From contig CALGND010000022.1 of the NCBI GenBank assembly GCA_937958675.1, positions 1 through 64,000 on the forward strand: a stretch of 64,000 nt of DNA. The letters run 5' to 3'. Of the stretch, positions 1 through 8,387 are shown piece after piece; position 1 is the first letter of the stretch; the number at the start of each line of letters is the position of its first letter. Below the pieces are notes generated by a model, which did not search any database, had not been told where the DNA came from, and was given only the letters and a program-made list of their open reading frames with translations. Source of the DNA: an uncultured Granulosicoccaceae bacterium. GTDB taxonomy: Bacteria > Pseudomonadota > Gammaproteobacteria > Granulosicoccales > Granulosicoccaceae. The position numbers and the translations under genes are program-made.

Positions 1-51
1 GGATTTACCGACACCGATCGGCCCTTCAACTGCAATAAATTGCTTTTTCAT
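1..51 (-). CDS. Deoxynucleoside kinase, N-terminal fragment
   Basis: Only the first 17 codons lie in the window; the gene continues past the left edge. The visible peptide has a hydrophobic strand followed by a P-loop (GPIGVGKS) ending at residue 17, as at the start of the dCK/dGK-type deoxynucleoside kinases that phosphorylate deoxynucleosides with ATP. Its ATG overlaps the folK stop codon (ATGA), so the two are translationally coupled. In many gammaproteobacteria this kinase lies between folK and panB-panC, which fits. The call rests on the P-loop and the neighbourhood; other P-loop kinases cannot be excluded from so short a piece. Confidence 0.75.
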   Translation of the reverse strand, partial: MKKQFIAVEGPIGVGKS

Positions 52-563
52 AATGATGATTGTAGTCGCGAGATACCCCGTTGTGGGCAGCGATCAAGAA
101 GATCACTTAACTTACCCTTCCCCGGGATATCCAACGACGGCGCTAGATCTGCAAGCGGATACAACACGAACGATCGCTCAGCGATACCCGCATGAGGCAC
201 CGTAAGCCGAAATGTGTTGATAATTTGTTGCCCGTATAGCAATAAATCCAGATCTAGTGACCGCGGCCCCCATCGCCTGTCTCTAATCCGGCCTGCCCGG
301 TTTTCGATCAACTGTGTTTGATCCAGCAGGTGGTCGGCAGACAGCGTCGTCTCGCACTGAGCAACCGCATTGAAATAATCCGGTTGATCCGCAGGGCCCA
401 TCGGTTCAGTTTGATACACAGATGAAAACACAATATTGCTAAGGCCGTGTGTGTCGCGTAACGCAGTGGCAGCGCTTTTCAGTTGAATTAACGGCTCTTT
501 CATGTTGCTACCCAAGCCAATAAATACCTGAGTTACAGGCGTATCAACTTGCGACACAATCAA
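48..563 (-). CDS. folK: 2-amino-4-hydroxy-6-hydroxymethyldihydropteridine pyrophosphokinase (HPPK)
   Basis: Transfers pyrophosphate from ATP to 6-hydroxymethyl-dihydropterin, the step before dihydropteroate synthase in folate synthesis; cytoplasmic. The 171-residue protein has the usual length and motifs: GLGSN at 16-20, QTEPMG at 51-56, DQPDYFNAV at 59-67 and RRWGPRSLDLDLLLYG at 96-111, whose two aspartates (D104, D106) match the magnesium-binding pair, then PHAGIAERSFVLYPL. The start is TTG and overlaps the pcnB stop by four bases; a GTG two codons later is an alternative. It sits between pcnB and the deoxynucleoside kinase, the common pcnB-folK order. Confidence 0.95.
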   Translation of the reverse strand: MIVSQVDTPVTQVFIGLGSNMKEPLIQLKSAATALRDTHGLSNIVFSSVYQTEPMGPADQPDYFNAVAQCETTLSADHLLDQTQLIENRAGRIRDRRWGPRSLDLDLLLYGQQIINTFRLTVPHAGIAERSFVLYPLADLAPSLDIPGKGKLSDLLDRCPQRGISRLQSSL

Positions 564-2641
564 CTACTGGCTTGCGGATTTCTATTACCATTGCTGTTAC
601 TGTTGCCATCGCTATTACCCCCATGGCTTCCGCTGTTATTTCCTCCGCCACTGCTATTGCCATTGCCACCTTGGGAGTTCTTTGGGCCTGATCGTCTACG
701 TCTTGCCCAGCGCTTCTTGCCTTGAGGCTTCTTCCCGTGGGAACTACCTTGACCACCGGCGTGCCCATCGCCATTACCCCGGGCACCCTGCGAATTACCC
801 TGAGATTGAGCATTACCCTGAGAGTTGCCAGAGTTACCCTGAGCGTGTGCGTTACCGTCATGAGATCGACCGCCCTGAGGCTTCCTACCATGCGATCGTT
901 TACCGTGGGCCTTTTTACCATGATGCCGCCTGCCATGGTTTTGATTGCCACGATTGGATTCCGACGAGCTATCACTGCCAGCACCCCAGATGCTATCCAC
1001 CCGAGGCTTATTTTTTAATTCGCTTTGTTGTTTATCACCGCCAACTTCTTGGATCCTGGTCCACCAATCAGCCAGCGCCTCTAAACGTTCATCGACTCCT
1101 GCGCGCAAACAAAGGAAATCATATGCTGCTCTAAAACGGCGATCTTCCATCAGCTTTAAAGCGCGATTGCCTTGTGCATGCTCCAATCGTGGTTGAAGCA
1201 ACCAAATCTCACGCATAGGTCCCGAGAATCGACGCGGTATTGAGATCACTTGGAGCTGCTCAGCCATGACACGATCCGTTGCCGTATGCAAGGCTTCATT
1301 AGCAGGATTGCCAGAGGCAACTAAGGCGGTAGCTTGTTCTTCAATTTCAGGCCAAAGCATAAACGCTAACAAGTATGCAGGCGTGATTGGTTTATTTTGC
1401 GCTACGCGTTTATCTGTATTGCGTAAGGCGGCATCAAGCATTTGTACAATCAGCTCGTCTTCATCTTCTAGACGTTCTGACAACATTGGAAATAAGTATT
1501 GCAGCAAATCATGCTCTCTAATGGCATTAAAGCTGCGCTGTGCATAACCGCCCTGAAATAGCTTTAACACCTCTTCAAATAATCTGGCTGGCGGTGTTTG
1601 CGCTAGCAGATGCGCAGTTTTTTCCATCGCCGCCAAGGTGTCTTTATGAATATCGAATTCAAGTTTTGATGCCAGCCGCACGGCGCGTAAAACGCGCACT
1701 GGATCTTCTTCGCAACGCACTTGCGGATCGCCAATCAATCTAAATAACTTATTGTCGATGTCTTTAAGGCCATCGCAGTAATCCACCACTGAATCATCGG
1801 CGATGTTGTAGTACAAGGCGTTTACCGAAAAATCACGGCGTAGAGCATCCTCGTCTATAGTGCCAAATACGTTGTCTCGAACAATTCTGCCAGACTCCTC
1901 TTCAGTTTCTCCACCGTCACCTTTATCGTGAGCCGCTCGAAAGGTAGCAACTTCGATTACCTCTCGGCCAAATAACACATGCACCAACCTAAAGCGCCTG
2001 CCAATAATACGAGAGTTTTTAAAACACTCTTTCACTTGTTCGGGGCTGGCATTGGTGGCTACATCAAAATCTTTCGGCTGAAGACCCACAAGGGCATCAC
2101 GTACGCCGCCGCCGACTAGGTAGGAGGCATAACCCTCTTCATGAAGACGGTTTAACACCTTCAATGCATTTCTGCCAATCGACTCACGTGAAACAGTATG
2201 TTCCGACTGCGGCACAATTATCGCTTTTGCATCTGCAGGCGCTTTACCCACTTTTTTTGCAGCCCCTTCCTTTGCAACCACTGGCTTCACTGCCTTCTCC
2301 TTTTTGGCTTTTGGCGGTTCAGCCTTCTCCTTCTCAGCCTTAGCTACAACCTTTGCTTTCGCTACCTTCTTTGCAATTACAGGCTTTGACGCTTTTGGTG
2401 TGGCTGCATTATCTGCATCTTTGCTTACCGATGGTTTCGCTGCTTTCTTCGCAGCAACCTTGCTGGTCGCCTTTTTAGCTACCTTTTTAGCTACCTTTTT
2501 CGCAGCTTTTTTGGCCACTTTCTTGGTAGCAGTTTTTTTGGAAGCTGTTTTTTTACTAGCTACTTTTTTACCAGCCGTTTTTTTTCCAACAGCCTTCTTG
2601 GTCGCGGTTTTTTTCACCGTCGCTTTAGATGGAATGCTCAA
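560..2641 (-). CDS. pcnB: Poly(A) polymerase I with long low-complexity N- and C-terminal extensions
   Basis: Adds poly(A) tails to RNA 3' ends, promoting decay. The catalytic core runs from about residue 150 to 540, with the nucleotidyltransferase motif GGGVRD at 177-182 and DFDVAT at 191-196 (D191 and D193 as the metal aspartates). The family is usually about 450-500 residues; this protein has 693. Residues 1-140 are almost entirely Lys, Ala, Val and Thr with repeated KKxA-type units, like histone H1-like bacterial proteins. Residues 545-693 are rich in Gly, Asn, Ser and His, with a basic patch (KKRWARRRR) near 98-106 of that tail. The start is TTG; no Met occurs before the core, so a later GTG or TTG start is possible. 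The first codon lies 21 bases after the hslR stop. Confidence 0.9.
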   Translation of the reverse strand: MSIPSKATVKKTATKKAVGKKTAGKKVASKKTASKKTATKKVAKKAAKKVAKKVAKKATSKVAAKKAAKPSVSKDADNAATPKASKPVIAKKVAKAKVVAKAEKEKAEPPKAKKEKAVKPVVAKEGAAKKVGKAPADAKAIIVPQSEHTVSRESIGRNALKVLNRLHEEGYASYLVGGGVRDALVGLQPKDFDVATNASPEQVKECFKNSRIIGRRFRLVHVLFGREVIEVATFRAAHDKGDGGETEEESGRIVRDNVFGTIDEDALRRDFSVNALYYNIADDSVVDYCDGLKDIDNKLFRLIGDPQVRCEEDPVRVLRAVRLASKLEFDIHKDTLAAMEKTAHLLAQTPPARLFEEVLKLFQGGYAQRSFNAIREHDLLQYLFPMLSERLEDEDELIVQMLDAALRNTDKRVAQNKPITPAYLLAFMLWPEIEEQATALVASGNPANEALHTATDRVMAEQLQVISIPRRFSGPMREIWLLQPRLEHAQGNRALKLMEDRRFRAAYDFLCLRAGVDERLEALADWWTRIQEVGGDKQQSELKNKPRVDSIWGAGSDSSSESNRGNQNHGRRHHGKKAHGKRSHGRKPQGGRSHDGNAHAQGNSGNSQGNAQSQGNSQGARGNGDGHAGGQGSSHGKKPQGKKRWARRRRSGPKNSQGGNGNSSGGGNNSGSHGGNSDGNSNSNGNRNPQASS
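2471..2500. repeat. Short tandem repeat inside the pcnB N-terminal extension
   Basis: A 12-base unit (ctttttagctac on the plus strand) occurs twice in a row and then half a third time. It encodes the repeated Lys-Lys-Val-Ala of the PcnB tail. Repeats of this kind can change length by slippage in multiples of four residues without breaking the frame. Confidence 0.7.
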
Positions 2642-2662
2642 GATAGGCTCGACAGTTGTAGT

Positions 2663-3106
2663 TTATTCATTATTAGGTTCACTATCAGGATCAGGTGCAT
2701 CCTGTACATTTTGAAAACGTATTATTTGCCGACGTTGTTTTTTGCTCGGCTTTCCATCGCTGACAAAGCGAGGATTCATTTGTCGTTCAATACGTAATTG
2801 GTTAGCTAGAGTTTCGCGCTGTTCAATGCTTGACTGTAGCTCTTCATATAACAGCTGCGCTTCCTTAGCTGGGCGCCGCTGTTCTGACAAACCAATCACC
2901 GTTATCTCTTGCTGATACGGTGGTTTTTCAACCAATACTGTATCGCCGATGGCTATATTACGCGACGGTTTCACTCTCTGACCGCCGACTTTAATTTGAT
3001 TTTTAGCGATCGCATCTGTCGCCAGAGATCGCGTTTTAAAAAATCGAGCCGTCCAAAGCCATTTATCTAGCCGCATTTTTTCAATGTCGGACTGATTTTG
3101 CTTCAC
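2663..3106 (-). CDS. hslR: Heat-shock protein 15, ribosome-associated S4-domain RNA-binding protein
   Basis: Hsp15 binds free 50S subunits that carry nascent chains and helps recycle them. An S4 RNA-binding domain covers about residues 11-75 (MRLDKWLW, then KTRSLATDAI and the VGGQRVKPS turn), followed by the basic tail typical of Hsp15 that ends QRRQIIRFQNVQ. I chose the GTG start at 3106 because AAGGA lies nine bases upstream; an ATG ten codons later is possible. The 147-residue length matches the family. It is divergent from ycgL, and pcnB follows it on the same strand after 21 bases. Confidence 0.92.
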   Translation of the reverse strand: MKQNQSDIEKMRLDKWLWTARFFKTRSLATDAIAKNQIKVGGQRVKPSRNIAIGDTVLVEKPPYQQEITVIGLSEQRRPAKEAQLLYEELQSSIEQRETLANQLRIERQMNPRFVSDGKPSKKQRRQIIRFQNVQDAPDPDSEPNNE

Positions 3107-3160
3107 TATGTGGTTATCCTTACCACTTCGATATTAAGCCCATCAAGTTTGCAATCCATC

Positions 3161-3445
3161 ATGCACACCTACGTTTACCGCAGTTCCAAAAAAGACGGCT
3201 TGTACTTGTATTTGCCAAAAACGATCGACAAATGCGAATTACCCGATGCCGTTACGCAGCAAATGGGTGAACCCGAACTCGCCCTGAGCTTTATGCTAAC
3301 CAGCGATCGTAAGCTAGGCCAAGAAGACCCAGCCACCGTGATTAGCAACATTGAATCACAGGGTTTTCATATCCAAATGCCGCGTGATATCGAAGATCAA
3401 ATCGCGACAATAGCTCAACAAGCTATCAAGAACAAGCACGACTAG
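3161..3445 (+). CDS. YcgL-domain protein
   Basis: A 94-residue protein of the YcgL family (PF05166), found widely in gammaproteobacteria and of unresolved function. Typical features are the start MHTYVYRSSKKDGLYLYL, LPDAVTQQMGEPELALSF in the middle and a GFHIQMPRD segment near the end. An upstream in-frame start at 3098 would overlap hslR and adds a non-conserved stretch, so I use the ATG at 3161. Its TAG stop shares the palindromic ctag with the convergent cytochrome gene. Confidence 0.88.
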   Translation: MHTYVYRSSKKDGLYLYLPKTIDKCELPDAVTQQMGEPELALSFMLTSDRKLGQEDPATVISNIESQGFHIQMPRDIEDQIATIAQQAIKNKHD

Positions 3446-4038
3446 TCTGCAGTGCGCAATGGGCCATTATGTGCTGAAAAATACTCCGCTAATTTACTGA
3501 TATCCTCATCGCTCAATGCTGATGCAAAACCACCCATAATCGGATTTTGCCGATCACCTGAACGGTAAGCCTTAAGCGACTGCTCAAGATAGCTTTCATA
3601 TTGGCCAGCCAATGTCGGATTGGTCGGAATTGTTGAGAGCCCGCCTGTACCGTGGCATGTCATGCACGTAGTGGCTAGTGGCTCGTCGGCAATTTTTGCA
3701 GAACTCCCGACTTCCCCACCCAAGCTTGCAAAATACGCCGCTACATCTTCCATATTTTGATCAGTCAGATCGCTGGCATTGGCCTGCATGGTCGGGTGTG
3801 CGCGTTGTTTGGAGCGATACGCCTTAAGCGCGGCGACAATGTATGTTTCGTGCTGGCCGGCAATACGTGGCACATGGTAGGTCGGGTATGTGTTGACGTA
3901 ATGCTTAACACCATGGCAACCCAAACAAGTCTCAGCCAACTTTTCTCCCTGCTCAGCGTTGCCTGCAGCCATCGAAGTAGACTGTACCGTCGCCAGTAAA
4001 ATGCCAGCCAATAACAGTTTGATTCTCATCACATTCAT
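3442..4038 (-). CDS. Cytochrome c4-type dihaem protein
   Basis: A periplasmic electron carrier, probably delivering electrons to a terminal oxidase. A signal peptide (residues 1-25, cleavage after SMAAG or nearby) is followed by two similar cytochrome c halves with haem motifs C38-x2-C41-H42 and C125-x2-C128-H129. Likely axial methionines lie in HPTM (84) and NPIM (about 168). The 198-residue length and the internal duplication fit cytochrome c4. It is convergent with ycgL and downstream of htpG; the 92 bases before it show no clear terminator. Confidence 0.92.
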   Translation of the reverse strand: MNVMRIKLLLAGILLATVQSTSMAAGNAEQGEKLAETCLGCHGVKHYVNTYPTYHVPRIAGQHETYIVAALKAYRSKQRAHPTMQANASDLTDQNMEDVAAYFASLGGEVGSSAKIADEPLATTCMTCHGTGGLSTIPTNPTLAGQYESYLEQSLKAYRSGDRQNPIMGGFASALSDEDISKLAEYFSAHNGPLRTAD

Positions 4039-4130
4039 CTAATAATTATTTCCAATCGCTATAGTCTAGCCGTTCAGTCGCGGCGCGCCAAGCCGATCCG
4101 CCTATTTATTACTCACCGATTCGTTCTTGC

Positions 4131-6080
4131 CTATTTTGGACTGGACTGATCCATGGCCAAAAAGAGCTCATTCATCCGCTTAACAAATCCGGCTCCATCC
4201 TCAAGTTGACCACCTTCTGCCAGTAGCGCTTGATCGAGTAATAGACGAGACCAATCAGCAAAGCGCTCCTCATCTTGTTCTTGATCTAACATGGCCAAAA
4301 TGGGGTGCTCAGGGTTAACCTCAAGTATTGGCTTGCTGTCAGGCACTTCATGCCCAGCTTGTTTGAGCAATTGTTGCATATGTAACGCCATCTCGTGCTC
4401 AGCCAACACCACACAGGCTGGTGAGCTAGTTAACCTTGTAGATGCCCGGACTTCGCTGGTGTCAGCCTCCAGTACGGCATTTATACGCTTGATCAATGGC
4501 TCAGCCTCAGCAAGCCTTTTCTCACTCTCAGCTTTCTCAGATTCTGTCTCGCTCGCATCTTTGCCGATACCTGCCAGATCTAGATCGCCCTTGGCAACCG
4601 AGACAAATGGTTTTTGCTCATAATCGTTTAAATAAGTCATCATCCACTCATCCACTCGATCATGCATCAACACGACTTCAATACCTTTTTGTCTAAAAAT
4701 TTCTAGATGCGGGCTATTACTGGCAGCCGACAAACTATCGGCGGTAATGTAATAAATTTTATCTTGACCAGGCTGCATTCGGCTGATGTAGTCATCTAAG
4801 CTGGTGTGCTCGCTCGCATCACTATTGGATGTTGAGTTAAATCGGTACAACTTCGCCACTTGCTCTTTATTGGCCTGATCTTCACCCGGCGCTTCTTTTA
4901 AACAACTACCAAATTCAGCCCAGAACGTTTTGTATTTTTCAGGCTCTTTATCAGCAAGGTTTTCCAGAAGTGATAACACTTTTTTGGTAGAAGCCTTGCG
5001 AATTGATTCAATCACTTTGTTGTTTTGCAATATTTCACGCGAAACGTTAAGCGGTAAGTCGTTGCTATCAACTAAACCTTTCACAAACCGCAAATAGCGC
5101 GGCATGAGTTTTTCAGCTTCGTCCATGATGAATACGCGCTGCACAAAAAGCTTTATACCGTTACGCTGCATTGAAGCATCGTATAAATCGAAAGGCGCTT
5201 TAGCGGGAATATACAACAATGAGGTGTATTCCAGATTTCCTTCTACCCGATTGTGAGCCCAGGTTAGCGGTGCTTCATAATCTTGGCAAACTTGCTTATA
5301 AAAGTCTTGATAGTCTTCGTCAGATATTTCTGACTTGGGCTTAGTCCAAAGCGCAGAGGCTGCATTAATTTGCTCTAATTGTGCAGCAGTTTGTACTTCC
5401 CCTGCCTCTACTTGCTCATCAGTTAGCGGCGCCACCTGCTCAAGCATCATAATAGGAAAGGTTATATGGTCAGAGTACTTTTTAATGACATGACGTAAGC
5501 GAAAATTATCTGCGAATTCTTTCGCGTCGTCTTTTAGGTGCAACACGACTGTCGTGCCACGCTCCGGTTTATCAATTTCGCTCAAGGTATAGCCACCGGA
5601 AGCATCTGACTCCCAGCTAATACCTTGATCCGCTTTTGCGCCTGCTTTACGAGTGTTCAGCTGGACCTTGTCAGCGACAACGAAAGCGGAGTAAAAACCT
5701 ACTCCGAACTGACCGATAAGCTGAGCGTCGGATTTTTGATCACCGGTAAGCGATTCGAGAAATGCTTTTGTGCCAGATTTTGCGATCGTGCCAATATTGT
5801 TAATGACATCATCACGATCCATGCCGATACCATTATCACTGACTGTGACGATATTAGCCTCGCTATCAAACGACACCGTGATTGCCAAATCGCTACTATC
5901 TTCCAAAAGACTACTATCAGCAATTGCTTCAAAACGCAGCTTGTCACAAGCATCAGATGCGTTAGAAATGAGCTCCCGCAAAAATATTTCTTGGTTGCTG
6001 TAAAGCGAGTGGATCATCAGTTGCAGAAGTTGGCTAACTTCCGCCTGAAACGGCATGGATTCGGTTTTGGTATCAGTCAT
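4131..6080 (-). CDS. htpG: Molecular chaperone HtpG (bacterial Hsp90)
   Basis: ATP-dependent dimeric chaperone of the cytosol. From the ATG at 6080 the protein has 649 residues. The GHKL ATPase domain shows E36 and N40 in LRELISNASDACDKLR, DNGIGM at 82-87 and GQFGVGFYS at 123-131. The middle domain (ending near QRVFIMDE and PLNVSREILQ) and the C-terminal dimerisation region follow. The frame is open upstream to 6191, but those codons are not conserved and the alignment begins at MTDTKTES. The C-terminal part is slightly longer than in E. coli (624 residues). It is monocistronic by spacing. Confidence 0.96.
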   Translation of the reverse strand: MTDTKTESMPFQAEVSQLLQLMIHSLYSNQEIFLRELISNASDACDKLRFEAIADSSLLEDSSDLAITVSFDSEANIVTVSDNGIGMDRDDVINNIGTIAKSGTKAFLESLTGDQKSDAQLIGQFGVGFYSAFVVADKVQLNTRKAGAKADQGISWESDASGGYTLSEIDKPERGTTVVLHLKDDAKEFADNFRLRHVIKKYSDHITFPIMMLEQVAPLTDEQVEAGEVQTAAQLEQINAASALWTKPKSEISDEDYQDFYKQVCQDYEAPLTWAHNRVEGNLEYTSLLYIPAKAPFDLYDASMQRNGIKLFVQRVFIMDEAEKLMPRYLRFVKGLVDSNDLPLNVSREILQNNKVIESIRKASTKKVLSLLENLADKEPEKYKTFWAEFGSCLKEAPGEDQANKEQVAKLYRFNSTSNSDASEHTSLDDYISRMQPGQDKIYYITADSLSAASNSPHLEIFRQKGIEVVLMHDRVDEWMMTYLNDYEQKPFVSVAKGDLDLAGIGKDASETESEKAESEKRLAEAEPLIKRINAVLEADTSEVRASTRLTSSPACVVLAEHEMALHMQQLLKQAGHEVPDSKPILEVNPEHPILAMLDQEQDEERFADWSRLLLDQALLAEGGQLEDGAGFVKRMNELFLAMDQSSPK

Positions 6081-6204
6081 GTGGGTAAACCTGTGGTTCT
6101 TATGAGCTACAAAATTAGTTAAAAAGCAATGGTTTGCAATTTCGTCGTCTGTAAGATCTTGCGCTGGAGGTTCGCAATAATTCGTGCACAAACGCGTTGT
6201 ACAA

Positions 6205-6232
6205 CAATAAGAACAGATAATTGGACTTCAAG
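6205..6232 (-). promoter_or_regulatory. Possible heat-shock-type promoter of htpG
   Basis: On the minus strand CTTGAA lies at 6232-6227, about 150 bases before the htpG ATG, and matches the sigma-32 -35 core. No good CCCCAT -10 element follows. A sigma-70 reading (TTGAAG, 16 bases, TATTGT) is equally possible. Known htpG genes are heat-shock controlled, which is the main reason to look here. Confidence 0.3.
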
Positions 6233-6245
6233 TGGCGATGCGCCA

Positions 6246-6274
6246 ACTGGCCATCTCACGATTGAGAGGCCAGT
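6246..6274. other. Strong hairpin in the rplS-htpG gap
   Basis: ACTGGCCATCTCA (6246-6258) pairs with TGAGAGGCCAGT (6263-6274), forming a 12-base-pair stem with one bulged A and a CGAT loop. A second, weaker hairpin (GGCG/CGCC) lies just beside it at about 6231-6246. No T-run follows on either strand, so this is not a standard intrinsic terminator; it could stop 3' exonucleases at the end of the rplS operon mRNA. Confidence 0.5.
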
Positions 6275-6309
6275 GATAAATCGTCAGCCAACAGGCTACG
6301 ACTCGAATC

Positions 6310-6657
6310 TTACGACAATTTTTCTTTGATGCGTGCAGCGCGACCAGTCAGGCCTCTCAAGTAGTAGAGCTTCGCACGACGAACGTCGCCGCGACGCTTA
6401 ACTTCAATAGAGTCAACTAAAGGGCTATAGGTCTGGAAAACCCGCTCGACACCTTCGCCGTGCGAGATTTTACGCACGGTAAATGCGGAGTTAAGTCCAC
6501 GGTTTCGCTTGGCAATAACAACGCCTTCGAATGCTTGCAAACGCTCCCGCTCGCCTTCTTTTATCTTTACCTGAACAGTAACGGTATCGCCTGCCGAGAA
6601 CACAGGAATCTCTTTGCTCATTTGCTCAGCGTTGATTGCATCAATGATCTTGCTCAT
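6310..6657 (-). CDS. rplS: 50S ribosomal protein L19
   Basis: A structural protein of the large subunit at the 30S-50S interface. The 115 residues from [12 protein letters not shown] are of family length, with the SH3-like barrel motifs [38 protein letters not shown] and [16 protein letters not shown]. The ATG at 6657 lies inside the last 17 bases of trmD, the last junction of the rpsP-rimM-trmD-rplS operon. Confidence 0.98.
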   Translation of the reverse strand: MSKIIDAINAEQMSKEIPVFSAGDTVTVQVKIKEGERERLQAFEGVVIAKRNRGLNSAFTVRKISHGEGVERVFQTYSPLVDSIEVKRRGDVRRAKLYYLRGLTGRAARIKEKLS

Positions 6658-7420
6658 TATCTTTAGCCTTAGTGCTTGTTGGGCCGGGCCCGTCAAACTG
6701 TTGTAAATACTGTTTATCTGCGTTGTCTAGATTAGCCTCAAGCAGCAAATCTGGACGACGGTCCTGTGTTCTTTTGATGCTTTGCCGCCGCCGCCACTGC
6801 GCAATTTTTGCATGGTCGCCGCTGCGTAAAACATCGGGTACTCCCTGCCCGTTATAGGTTTCCGGCCGCGTGTAATGCGGATGGTCAAGCAACTTGGATT
6901 CAAACGAATCCTCCATTGCTGACAACGGATGCCCCAGCACCCCCGATGTTAACCGCGACACCGCATCAATCACGACGGCTGCGGCTAGTTCTCCACCGCT
7001 GATAACGAAATCTCCTATTGAGACCTCTTCATCAACATGCTGATCTATTATGCGTTCGTCGATGCCTTCGTACCGACCGCAAAGTAAAATCAGCGACCCA
7101 TGTTCGCTCCATTGGCGCGCCACTGGTTGATCAAACTGACGCCCCTGCGGTGATAAGTACACCACTGGCGCATCTGACAAACTCTTCCGGGCCTCATCTA
7201 TTGCTAGCCCAACGGGTTCGGGCTTTAGCACCATGCCAGGCCCTCCACCAAACGGTCGATCATCAACCGTTCTGTGCACATCCTGGGTGTGATCCCGAGG
7301 ATTGTGCAGACTTACTTCGATCTTTCCATTGGTGACCGCCCTGCCAATAACACCTTGTTGTAGCGTGGCCGTTATGAGATCCGGCAGTACTGTAATAACG
7401 GCGAAACGCACGTTAGTCAC
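6641..7420 (-). CDS. trmD: tRNA (guanine-37-N1)-methyltransferase
   Basis: Methylates G37 of tRNAs with SAM, preventing +1 frameshifting; a trefoil-knot SPOUT enzyme acting as a dimer. Motifs: [15 protein letters not shown] near 60, [11 protein letters not shown] near 115, [14 protein letters not shown] and [14 protein letters not shown] forming the SAM knot. The GTG start follows an AGGTGGG ribosome-binding site. The gene starts five bases after the rimM stop and its 3' end overlaps rplS. Confidence 0.97.
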   Translation of the reverse strand: MTNVRFAVITVLPDLITATLQQGVIGRAVTNGKIEVSLHNPRDHTQDVHRTVDDRPFGGGPGMVLKPEPVGLAIDEARKSLSDAPVVYLSPQGRQFDQPVARQWSEHGSLILLCGRYEGIDERIIDQHVDEEVSIGDFVISGGELAAAVVIDAVSRLTSGVLGHPLSAMEDSFESKLLDHPHYTRPETYNGQGVPDVLRSGDHAKIAQWRRRQSIKRTQDRRPDLLLEANLDNADKQYLQQFDGPGPTSTKAKDNEQDH

Positions 7421-7425
7421 CCCAC

Positions 7426-7986
7426 CTAGTAATCAGGATCCCAATCCACCACTATCTGCTTGGCGGTTGTATCAATGCTGGTAATGACATCTGGTACGAC
7501 CCAGGGAATCAACACCTCACTGTTGTTAGCACTACTTTTAACTACCAGTACGTCGTTAGCGCCAGTTTCAAAAAGCCTATCTACCAAGCCCATAACCTCA
7601 CCTGATACCGACAATACCGTGCAGCCAACCAAATCAGCCCAGTAATACTCGTCTTCTTGCGCTTCTGGCAGCAAGCCCCGAGGTATTGCTACAAGCTGGC
7701 CTACTAGTTTCGCTGCTGCTTCACGAGTGGTTATCCCATCAAATGAAGCAATTATGGTTTTTCCGTGAGGCTGTGCTTGAAGGATCTTGTGTTCCTGCCA
7801 ATCACGTTCCTGCCAATCTTTTGTTGTGCTCTCGGCGCTTTTAAGCCACCAAGTACCGTATTGAATGATGTTTTCTCGCGGCTGGGTGTCGGAGAAGACC
7901 TTAACCCAGCCCTTAACACCAAACAGACCGCTAACACGCCCCAGAGCTATAAAGTCCGGTGGGCGCATGTCATCAAGCGGCTGCAT
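7426..7986 (-). CDS. rimM: Ribosome maturation factor RimM
   Basis: Assists maturation of the 30S head and binds S19. The N-terminal RimM domain ([21 protein letters not shown]) is followed by a PRC-barrel half containing [18 protein letters not shown] and [11 protein letters not shown]. The 186-residue length is usual. The start at 7986 overlaps the end of rpsP by 14 bases and has AGGAG only one base before it; an ATG six codons later lacks a good ribosome-binding site. Confidence 0.96.
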   Translation of the reverse strand: MQPLDDMRPPDFIALGRVSGLFGVKGWVKVFSDTQPRENIIQYGTWWLKSAESTTKDWQERDWQEHKILQAQPHGKTIIASFDGITTREAAAKLVGQLVAIPRGLLPEAQEDEYYWADLVGCTVLSVSGEVMGLVDRLFETGANDVLVVKSSANNSEVLIPWVVPDVITSIDTTAKQIVVDWDPDY

Positions 7987-8230
7987 GCTCCTTACGATAG
8001 CCTTTTACGACCTTTTTAACGCGATCGCTCATCTGAGCACCAACACTAACCCAATAATCAACACGCTCAAGATCGAGGTTCAATGCGACCGCATCACCGC
8101 GAGCAACCGGGTTGTAATAACCCAAGCGTTCGATGTAACGACCGTCACGACGAGCACGACTATCTGTTGCAACTATGTGATAAAACGGCTGTTTTTTGGC
8201 GCCGCCTCGGGACAAGCGTATTGTTACCAT
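7973..8230 (-). CDS. rpsP: 30S ribosomal protein S16
   Basis: A small-subunit assembly protein of 85 residues starting [19 protein letters not shown], with [14 protein letters not shown] in the middle, all typical of S16. A start five codons further upstream exists but is not conserved. It leads the rpsP-rimM-trmD-rplS operon. Confidence 0.98.
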   Translation of the reverse strand: MVTIRLSRGGAKKQPFYHIVATDSRARRDGRYIERLGYYNPVARGDAVALNLDLERVDYWVSVGAQMSDRVKKVVKGYRKEHAAA

Positions 8231-8280
8231 GTGAATTCCAGTCAATCTTGCTTAAGACACGCGTGGCGCCTCGTTAGTGA

Positions 8281-8318
8281 ACCGCCAATTATACTGGATA
8301 TTCTGCTCTGGGTGTATG
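8281..8318 (-). promoter_or_regulatory. Probable promoter of the rpsP operon
   Basis: On the minus strand a consensus -10 box TATAAT lies at 8293-8288, about 60 bases before the rpsP ATG. The -35 region is poor (TACACC at 17 bases spacing). It lies in the 157-base gap between the ABC transporter and rpsP, so the ribosomal genes need not depend on read-through from ffh. Confidence 0.55.
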
Positions 8319-8387
8319 TTTATCGCCCAATCTCGTTACCGGTCTCAAACTACTGCGTTAGTTCCCAATAATCGGCAAAGCAGGCCG

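Noticed and set aside
544-984. A 146-codon reading frame on the minus strand inside the pcnB tail
   Set aside because: It is another frame of the repetitive 3' end of pcnB; the product is low-complexity and lacks any conserved feature, while the pcnB frame is the coupled partner of folK.
682-1134. Plus-strand frames with His/Tyr-rich repeats opposite the pcnB tail, possibly a small secreted protein
   Set aside because: The repeats arise from the antisense of Gly/Asn/Ser/His codons; no signal peptide and no ribosome-binding site.
2304-2714. A 136-codon plus-strand frame with hydrophobic Phe/Leu/Ala runs, which looks like a membrane protein
   Set aside because: It is the antisense of the Lys/Ala-rich pcnB extension; antisense of lysine codons gives phenylalanine. 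No ribosome-binding site or family resemblance.
5625-6122. A 165-codon plus-strand frame opposite htpG
   Set aside because: Antisense shadow of the highly conserved ATPase domain of HtpG; no motif of its own.
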